A stretch of DNA of 64,000 nt. It comes from Riptortus pedestris. Lineage: Eukaryota > Arthropoda > Insecta > Hemiptera > Alydidae. The stretch lies in assembly GCA_019009955.1 (NCBI GenBank), contig CM032231.1:38927501-38991500 (forward strand), given 5' to 3'. The notes under the pieces are model-generated. The model was not told the DNA's origin. It was given only the letters and a program-made list of their open reading frames with translations, and did no database searches. Made by a program: the position numbers and the translations under genes. This document shows, one piece after another, positions 56,111-64,000 of the stretch. Every line of letters begins with the position of its first letter. Within the stretch, counting starts at the first letter, position 1.

Positions 56111-57303
56111 ACGTATGTTTAGTTGAGCATTTGAGAAATTTTGAAATACACGTAATGAGCAAATCTTCAAGACTACAACTAAAAGCCACCCTCTCCAGCT
56201 ACTTTTGAACGAATGGAGTTGTAAACTTACTCAACTGGTCTCTTCAACATTTATCTTTTCTAGGCTGAGACTGTATTCTGTATTTTAGATGGAAAATAAG
56301 TTGTTCCAGGCGTGAAACGATGTTGTTAGGACGGAGTCTGAAGCCGGTATTGTGGAAAAATAACACCTCAATAATTCCATTACTTTCATCTCTCTGCCGC
56401 TATTCGCCGCATAAGCTCTTGATTCTCTATTTGAGATTATTGCTTTTATAAAGAAAAATATAAGAAATAACCAATAAAGATATTTACAACAATCTGCTAC
56501 AAGGGTTCTGTCAGGATATTTTTCTTCATTAATTTTATGGTATATGAAATTATTTATACAGACTACTATTTACGTGATATTTTTGGTTCAGGTTACATAA
56601 AAGTAGGTAAATGAATTCCCCCACAGTTAAGGAATCCTAAAAAGCTGACAATTTCTGTTTCAAGGTCTTCAAACATAAAACTTTTTTTGTCACTAATTAT
56701 CATTTTAAAATTTAGAAGAAACCTGTCTGTGATTCTTAACAGTTTTAGCTATAAAAAAAAAAAAGAGTTTTTGGAAACTATCGGTAAATCTGCTGATTAA
56801 AATTTGCCATGTCCTAAATGTTCGAATAATTAACACATATTTTCGGAATCTTTGTTCAATAATTCATAAAGGTAGGGAGAACATAAAAGCGAGTAAACAA
56901 AATTTTAGAGACATTTTTACGTTTTGTAAAAACTTAAAAGTAAAATATATTATTTACATATTCCTTATTATAATTATTTATTTTTTTTAAAGGAGAACAA
57001 TTTATATACTTCTTGAACCTTATTAACCGACCTTGGAAGTAATACATGAATTTTAAAATTATAACACAAAGAAGAAAATGTTAATGACTTAACTTTCATT
57101 AGTTGTGTTAGTTCTCTAAACCCTTCGACTGAAAATATTCTGTAATTATGAAAGTATTGTCTCCAATCCATTCGCATTCAAATGTGGCGCAAGGTTCCTC
57201 GTATCTACTCTTCTATGCTCGTGAAATATACCCAATTCAGTCGGCTGAAGTAGCCTTATACTTTTAATGCATTACACTTGTTGATTTCATTAAGTATAAG
57301 TGT
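55955..57303. other. No gene recognised; (CA)n(TA)n at 56018-56102
   Basis: A composite CA/TA microsatellite is at 56018-56102. The remaining sequence has no assignable frame or repeat. Confidence 0.4.
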
Positions 57304-57420
57304 GTTAATGACAAAGACTGACAGACCTACTTGCTCAACTTGTAACATTCCCTTGACGATAAGACATATACTGACAGAATGCCGAAAACGACAACACCAG
57401 GACTTCCCCTACGACTTTTT
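57304..57420 (+). pseudogene. LINE C-terminal fragment (Jockey-like)
   Basis: The plus-strand frame from 57304 reads MTKTDRPTCSTCNIPLTIRH and then ILTEC. The C-x-x-C...L-T-I-x-H-[IL]-L-x-x-C pattern matches the cysteine/histidine C-terminus of Jockey-type LINE ORF2 proteins. Only about 39 codons survive. Confidence 0.65.
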
Positions 57421-57442
57421 TTAACGTTTTTTAGGTTGCCTT

Positions 57443-58403
57443 TTAGCAGATTTTCCTTAAGGGAAATCAGCTATTGAGAACATACTCATGACTTGATTTT
57501 CGAAAAATTTCTCATATGTCCATAGATCCTACCAAGAAAATGACGAAAATGAGGTCCGTCCCAAATTCAATATATATCTGTTTCTGCTCTTGCGGTCGCA
57601 ATTATTGTTTTATCGTTACTAAACTCGATATATAAGCGTGTCATGCAAAAATAAAGATCAAGTACGTTAATGGCTAAAATCGGACCAGGGGAAGGATGTT
57701 TAGAGGGGGAAAATTTTGAAAATTCGAAATATCTCCGTTACTATAAGTTGGATCAATACAATGTATAGAACCAATCTTACTGCAAATTAAATGCACTATA
57801 AACATTGTCATATACATTTATTCTTTATCTTGAATATTAACCGAGATATTTTTATTTTTCAGTTCTTAGCGTTCAGCAAACTCTGTCCTAGTCATGTCAG
57901 ATAAACAATACTCTGTTATATAATAAATCAGATTATTCAAATCTTAAGTACCAAATATTGTTTTCAAGAAATTTATTATGCGAAGATACATGCAAATAAG
58001 TTCTCGTGATCCTCCTCCCATCTTGAGTTCTTGGACTACTTAAATTTGAGTGATTGAGATACAAATTATTCTGAGTCATTTTAAACTACAGTATTAGATA
58101 TAGTAAATAGTTTTCAATAAAATTAATATGTCACATTCAGAAATATTTCAGTAATTGTTTTTCTTTCCGGTGAAGAATATTTCTATCTATCTTTTCAGAT
58201 CTGAGAAGTTTGTTTACAATTCAAACGTTCACCGTAGAGAGGTTATTAAAATTGACTGAAATATTTCTCATTGCCTTTTGTATTTATTCACTTATTATTC
58301 ACGGTGATTTTAAGTGTTTCCAGTATGTAGATTTGTCTATAGTAAAACTTCACGAGGGGAATCTGCTTAGTTATCGCCGATAGTCCCTGTCGTAACGGAC
58401 TTT
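57443..58403 (-). repeat. A-element, long variant, both ends present
   Basis: TTAG at 57443 with an intact-looking hairpin. The central TA tract is only about 8 bp. The long-variant segment follows, and a rearranged 5' end (ttatcgccgatagtccctg) is at 58403. Confidence 0.87.
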
Positions 58404-58937
58404 TATATATTCTTTTGAGAAGAGCCACAATATAAGGAGTGTGCCGGACCTTGATTGTGTAGGAAGCGGGAGGCATGAGAAGGAGCTGTAGGATATTGTG
58501 AAGATGGTAGTTGATATTGACCTAGTAGAGGATCATCTCCTTGCGAAGTGTTACAAGGTTCTGATTGCATCTGGCCCTCTTAAAGCTAATAGTCTTACCT
58601 AACGCTCACACCATTTCCATCATCGGCTGTATCACAATAGTAATATCCCCTATCTGATGAATCGGTGGTCATTTAATATTTTATATTGTGAATAAGTTAA
58701 CAATAATTGTTTCTGTATAAAATAAAAAACATTCTTTGAAAATGTTTCTCACTGTGAACTATGCAGCCTTCACAGATTATGTTCTCTATTATATCCTCTG
58801 CAAGAAGCAATTGAAATCAATACTTAAAATGTCTTCTCCGCGAACGATATTTAGTAATTCATTGCTCATTGTGTAAATTAATCCGTATATATTTGGATTA
58901 ACTGTAGGATGAAAGCAAACTAAAAAAATTCTAAAAG
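58404..58937. other. No gene recognised
   Basis: No domain or repeat family was seen. Confidence 0.4.
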
Positions 58938-59529
58938 TCCGCTGCGTTAACTAAGCAGATTTCCCACATGCGTCACGTATTTGCATTTATCTCAAACATA
59001 AAAGTTCAATGATAATACTATTTTGTATTTGAGCTTAAAATAAAGTAGTTCATAATATGACAGCTTATTGTTAATATTACATGCGTAGGAGTGGGGGTTT
59101 ACTGAAGGCCGAAAATTAAAAAATCCAAAACCTCCAAAATCTAAATATTCCTGACAGAGAAAATATGTATATATAACATTTATAGGAAATTAGATTTTCA
59201 ATAACATTGGTTACATAAACTTATTCGTAAAGGATATATTTCGAATTTTCGAAAATCTCTTTCTCCAAACCCCTCCCTCTCCCACTGGTTCGATTTCAGC
59301 CGCTAACGAACTCGACTTTCAGTTTTGTATGAAACGCTTGTATATTGAGCATTTGCTCCAGCGGTTTGAATTTTTGTTCGTAGGCAAATTTTCGATGGAA
59401 ATGCGTACACCATGCAATGTTTTAATTTGATTTGATTTCAGTTTTAATTAAAACATTGCCAGACGACGATGCACGCATTCCCATCGAAAATTTGCATACC
59501 AACAAAAATTCAAACTGCTGGAGCAGACA

Positions 59530-59585
<56 letters not shown>

Positions 59586-59647
59586 TCAATATACAAGCGT
59601 TTCATACAAAACTGAAGGTCGAGTTCGTTCGAACAAAAAAAAAAAAA

Positions 59648-59690
<43 letters not shown>

Positions 59691-59813
59691 TTAGAACGGA
59701 CCTCATTTTCGTCATCTCCTAGGTAGGATCGATTGACATTTGAGGAAATGTTTCAAAAAGCGCGTCATGAGTACAGCTTCAATATCTGATTTCTCTTAAG
59801 GGGAATCTGCTAA
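58938..59813 (+). repeat. A-element, long-5' variant, with an internal palindrome
   Basis: The 5' end at 58938 has lost part of its hairpin. It has the same long-5' segment (gcgtaggagtgggggtttac) as the copy at 2801. The internal block from 59308 is replaced by a large inverted repeat with two (TA)n tracts (59532-59582, 59651-59685). The normal terminal block and CTAA at 59810-59813 close it. Confidence 0.82.
59308..59630. repeat. Large inverted repeat, arms about 130 bp
   Basis: The left arm (59308-59430) contains cagttttgtatgaaacgctt and aatttttgttcgtagg. The right arm repeats them inverted, with a (TA)n of about 50 bp inserted at 59532-59582 in the right arm only. The centre is ttgatttgatttcagtttta. 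Confidence 0.85.
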
Positions 59814-61027
59814 TAAAAAGGCTTCGACCTACTAAGGGGTACAGGTCAACATACTGTTGAGCATGAGTTGAGCTCATAGCACAACAAGCAATGAACACAA
59901 GTGTCAGTCGCTCTGGCTAAAGAAATCCAGAAGGCCCAGTGTGGAGTGTGTTTCCCATCAAACTCTGGGTGTTATTTAGCCAAGCTTCTCTGTTCTACAT
60001 CCAGGTTCATGAGTAGTCAAATTCCTGCTTGTTTCGCAACTCTCATTCCGGGGGCAATACTCTTTATATTATATATCGTTATATGCACTGCTAAAGTTGA
60101 AAGATTCGCTTTCATTGAAACAGTACGATACAACAGTCAATCAAAAACAACAATAACAATCAACTACAAGTCCTGCAATTAAGAACTGTCATATTATGAG
60201 TTACTTCAAGAATGTGAGGCACAATATTCGGTTAAACTTTTACTTCCAGTGTGCCATCTAAAATCATTTCTGGCAGGCGGGAAGAGCCAATAATTTTGGC
60301 AAAGCTCGTATTGGAGTACTTAATCATTCTTAATTTCATATATATTAGACTTATAAATTTGTTTACACTCTCTGTAACACAGTACTGACCATTAAACATC
60401 TCCTGACTGACTGCAGACAATATGATCATCTCAACTTACCGAACGACTTGTACGAACTATTGACAGAAGGTAGCCTACATATAAACACACTCTTAAATCA
60501 CTTGTAGTCAATATAAATTTACAACAAACTTTAAACCATACATACTCCACTAATCTCTCTACGTTTTTATTTTAAATTATGCCACTAATTTGTATGTATT
60601 TTTTGTGAACAAGGCTGTATAATACATATTTAAACTTGTGCCTTAGACTTTCATCATCCTCAAGCCAGGATTTGTCGCAAAAATTAAATTATAATTTTAC
60701 ATAGTTTTATTTTAACGGTTCCTTAGTTTTATTTTAGTCCTTAGTTTTATATATAGCTATATTTTATACTGTCTTAATAATTTTGACAACATTTTAAGGA
60801 ATTGAAAATAAATAATACTCGAATTATGTTTTCCATATATATTATTATGATTTTTACGCAATTGTGTTAAATATTTGACATACAACTATTAATATTAGGT
60901 TCAAGTTATCACCCCCCCCCCCTTTCTAGTAATAAATCTGAGCAATGAAGCTCTTATAGTAACTATATTAGTTAATAATCTTATTTACTAATATATTTAA
61001 TTATTAATTCTTTATCTAATTATTAGT
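59814..61027. other. No gene recognised
   Basis: A plus-strand frame at 59901-60182 (93 codons) begins with a non-ATG codon and has a hydrophobic middle (ILFILYIVIC). A minus-strand frame at 60232-60429 has no motif. A C-run is at 60912-60921. Confidence 0.35.
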
Positions 61028-61175
61028 TCGATTTTTGCCTGGGCAGTACGAATTTATTTAGTGACATACTTATTAAATAAAATCCTTACTCCCGCCCTGG
61101 CTAGAAAAGGTTGATAACCTGTAGATAACCCGACCTAATTAGCCATAGCAGCATAATGTTGGAGTTAATAAATAA
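61028..61175 (+). repeat. SINE, 5'-truncated at the B-box
   Basis: Starts at ttcgatttttgcctgggcag and contains the whole body and a taataaataac end. Confidence 0.85.
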
Positions 61176-61701
61176 CATTATTAACTAAATCATAATTTAT
61201 ATAAAGTTGGTAAGAATAATATACCCAATCTTGGTTCACTTACTCACAACCTAATCATTAAAATTATTTAATGTAAACATCCCCGTGATTTACTGGTTCT
61301 CATATAAATTTAAATTGGCACACTTTTTGTTCCAATTCATTTAAAATTATTACATTCGAATGTGACACACACAATATCTCCGTTCTAAAGTATCAGATAA
61401 AAACATTGTCATAGGAGTTCATTTATAGATTTTGTTTATGATAAACAATAAAGGACCTATAGAAATCTCTAATAGGCCCAGATAAATTTGCAAGTTCTTG
61501 TCACTTTCATTTAAATTACTCCTGCCCCTAGATAGACATCAATAAAATATAGAAGAACACAACTAGATGCTAAAGCAGAACGAAATTCGTAATTTCAACA
61601 ATCTAGGTTAGTGTTTTTTGAGTTTTACGAAATACGTACAAATTCCAAGACGATGCAAGACTGGATTTAGGGAAAGCTGAATTCCTTTGAAGTCTCAAAT
61701 G
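61176..61701. other. No feature recognised
   Basis: AT-rich spacer. Confidence 0.4.
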
Positions 61702-62181
61702 TCCGTCGCGCAGGGGCTGCGTAAACTAAGCAGCTTTCCCAGTGAAGTTTTACCATAGAGAAATCTGCCTACTAGTAACAGTACTAGTCACGAATCTCTA
61801 AGCCAATTCACGAGGAACGAACAGTTAGGGAAACTAGCTTTCGGCGGAAAGTGCCGAATATAGCCGACTTCTACCGACCATACACACAATATAAATGCAA
61901 ATATCTCGGTTAATATTTAAGATAGAGAATACATGTATAGAACAATATTTATAGTAAATTTAATTTGCAATAAGCTTGATTCTATACATACATTCTTCGA
62001 TCCGACGCATAATAACGGAGATATTTCGAATTTTTAAAAATCCCCACTCCCCCCCCCCCCCTCCCACTCGTCCGATTGCAGCCATTAACGAACTTGATCT
62101 TTCTTTTTACATAAAACGATTAAATATCGAGTTTGGTACCGATCAAACAAAAATTGTGACCGCTAGAGCGTTAACAGACAA

Positions 62182-62219
<38 letters not shown>

Positions 62220-62454
62220 CGTCTGATAAGGCCAATGGTGACGTTATTACAGAAAGAACATTCCCTAAAATTTTTCCAAGGAGCCAGACCAAGATAACAC
62301 ACACTCCTATGTGTGTGTGTGTGTGTGTCATTTAAAAAGGACCTCATTTTCGTCATCTCCTGGATAGGATCGATGGACATTTGAAGAAATTTCTCGAAAA
62401 TCGCGTCATGAGTATGACCTCAATAGCTGATTACCATTAAGGGAAATTTGCTAA
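61702..62454 (+). repeat. A-element, short variant, with a foreign 90-bp module in its microsatellite
   Basis: TCC at 61702 to CTAA at 62451-62454. The microsatellite region is (TA)n(TG)n, then the 90-bp module (62222-62311), then a second (TG)n, and the terminal block follows normally. A C-run of about 12 is at 62049-62060. Confidence 0.88.
62222..62311. repeat. 90-bp module shared with 53599-53690
   Basis: Nearly the same text as at 53599-53690, here between two TG tracts inside an A-element. This placement suggests insertion into, or expansion around, a microsatellite. Confidence 0.85.
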
Positions 62455-63569
62455 AAACGGAGTTTTTGTGATAATATTACTCCCCTTAATTCCTAAAAGG
62501 AAATATAAATAGTATTCCTCTTAAAAGTTTCTACGATTTCACCAACACATTTCTGCAATGCAAAGCCACTTTTATTTTAAATCAGTTTTACATGTTTGGT
62601 TGGAATCAAAACGAAAAGCGATATCAAAGTGACCCAATACATAAAAAAAATGGCATTGGTCGGTAAGAATAATATAAATATACAATTTCCTATGCATTAT
62701 AAATCTCATTAATGAATAACTCCTGTGTCTTTCTTAAGGAAAAATATACTACATCTAGACTAGGACTAAAATTGTTATGAATTCGACCTAAAAGAAGAGA
62801 AAGAATCAAGTACACACTGGAGAGACGTTAAGGCTCTGCTACGGCATTTGTCAAACGGGTTTTTATCTCCTCCAGGATAGCCACCTGTAAGAATGATGCC
62901 TCAAAGAAAGGAATTCAGAGAGAATATTATGTGCCTACAGGGGGACTTATAAAAAGGGAGTGAGTCTATTAAGAGCAATAGAGAGGGAAAAAATGCTTTG
63001 TGTGTACTACGTCTTGTTCCCACGTGCCGCTAGTATCCCCGAGGAACGTGCAGGCTCAGTGGCACTCAATGGGTTAATATAAAAACTCTCTTACATTGTT
63101 ATACTAGTTGGCTTTTCAATAGATTGCGGTCAATTAGGTACAAATGAAGGATCTTCTACTAGAATGGGGGAAAAATCACTGGGCCGAAATTTTTATGTTT
63201 TATGCACTTTCCGGAATTCACGTTATGTTCTTAATGTATTACAGCATTACATAATTTAACACTTCATAACGACCTCAACATTCCTTTTGTCCATAGCCTC
63301 GCAGAATCCCGATTTCAGAAAATCACTCCTTCCTTCCCGCAATTTAGTCGGATCCAGATCCACATTCCAGAAAACCCAAGGCGACGTCTGAAGCGTAAGT
63401 GGCCAAGAGATCCTCTTGTGTAGTGCACATTATAACTCCATATAGTACAATCCAATGCTCATTCCAATGTGGGTGTTGCCAACGTGCAACATCCTGCTTC
63501 AAGTCAATAATCAAGCCTATTTTTATTATTATCATACATATAATTTGCTTGTAATGCTTATATATTGTT
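62455..63569. other. No gene recognised
   Basis: A minus-strand frame at 63344-63586 (80 codons) contains KQDVARWQHPHWNEHWIVLY but no identifiable family. The rest is AT-rich. Confidence 0.35.
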
Positions 63570-63799
63570 GGGGCACACGTTAGCAATGTGAGTTAAAGCG
63601 TTGACCTTAATCTCACATGGAAAACCTAGAATGGGGAGTTCGATTCTCGCCAGGGCAAAGGAATTATTTAGTGACGAAATTCATTAAATAACGTCCTAAA
63701 ATCCCACCCTGGCTAGAAAAGGGTGGTAACCTGTAGATAGCCCGTCCCGATTAGCCTAAGTTGCAAAAAGTGGACGTTAATAACTAATAATAATAATAG
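63570..63799 (+). repeat. tRNA-derived SINE, full length
   Basis: Head at 63570, B-box gagttcgattctcgcc, all body blocks and a (taa)n tail at 63780-63799. Confidence 0.93.
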
Positions 63800-63807
63800 G
63801 TATTGAT

Positions 63808-64000
63808 GGGGCTCAGGTTAGCCATGTGAGTTTAAAGCGTTGACCTTAATCTCACATTGTAAACTTAGAGTGGCGAGTTCGATTCCCACCTGGGCAGAGG
63901 AATTTATTTAGTGACGGAACTCATTAAATTAAATCCTTAGTACCACCCTGGATAGGAATCGGTCTTAACCTGTAGATAACCCGTCCCAATTAGCCTTAGT
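63808..64000 (+). repeat. tRNA-derived SINE, cut by window end
   Basis: A second copy in the same orientation starts 8 bases after the previous one's tail. The B-box is gagttcgattcccacc. The tail lies outside the window. Confidence 0.93.

Overview
This is a stretch of an AT-rich, repeat-dense animal nuclear genome, most likely an arthropod and probably an insect. The support is the Lep1-like Helitrons, Jockey- and RTE-type LINE remnants, Penelope-like GIY-YIG remnants, a piggyBac derivative, a tRNA-derived SINE and many (TA)n tracts. There is no bacterial operon structure, CRISPR array or rRNA. The species cannot be named from the sequence.

One gene is supported: a two-exon F-box gene on the + strand (31086-31288 joined to 33906-35142, about 479 residues). 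Exon 1 carries the F-box. Exon 2 is a long GC-richer exon of unknown, possibly beta-propeller, fold. Its 2.6-kb intron is mostly nested transposons.

The most abundant repeat, called A-element here, has about 20 copies in both orientations. It has a 5' hairpin, subterminal inverted repeats (AGCAGATTTCCC), a central (TA)n tract and a 3' palindrome followed by CTAA. This resembles Helentron-associated elements (HINE/DINE-1 type). Most long (TA)n tracts in the window are the central tracts of these copies. A second family, Helitron B, is Lep1-like: it ends in a hairpin or GC-rich terminus plus CTAG and contains internal tandem units of about 290 bp.

Layout: 0-7 kb, A-elements including one nested in another; 7-9.5 kb, a SINE, an RTE-like LINE tail and a (CT)n tract; 12.8-14.3 kb, a 32-bp minisatellite; 15-18.4 kb, A-elements and a LINE remnant; 20-25.8 kb, Penelope-like remnants and long inverted repeats; 26-28 kb, A-elements and a 27-bp minisatellite; 29-35 kb, a LINE tail, Helitrons and the F-box gene; 37-38.2 kb, a 1.1-kb (GT)n array; 41-43.3 kb, a SINE with target duplication, a piggyBac inside an A-element and a solo LTR; 44-54.8 kb, A-elements, a hairpin, a Helitron, an 18-20-bp minisatellite and another Helitron; 55-62.5 kb, a Jockey RT pseudogene and A-elements; 63.5-64 kb, two tandem SINEs, the last cut by the window edge.

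Nested junctions give a partial history: A-element into A-element, A-element into Helitron B, Helitron B into A-element, and piggyBac into A-element. A and B were therefore active over overlapping periods, and piggyBac came after at least one A-element insertion.
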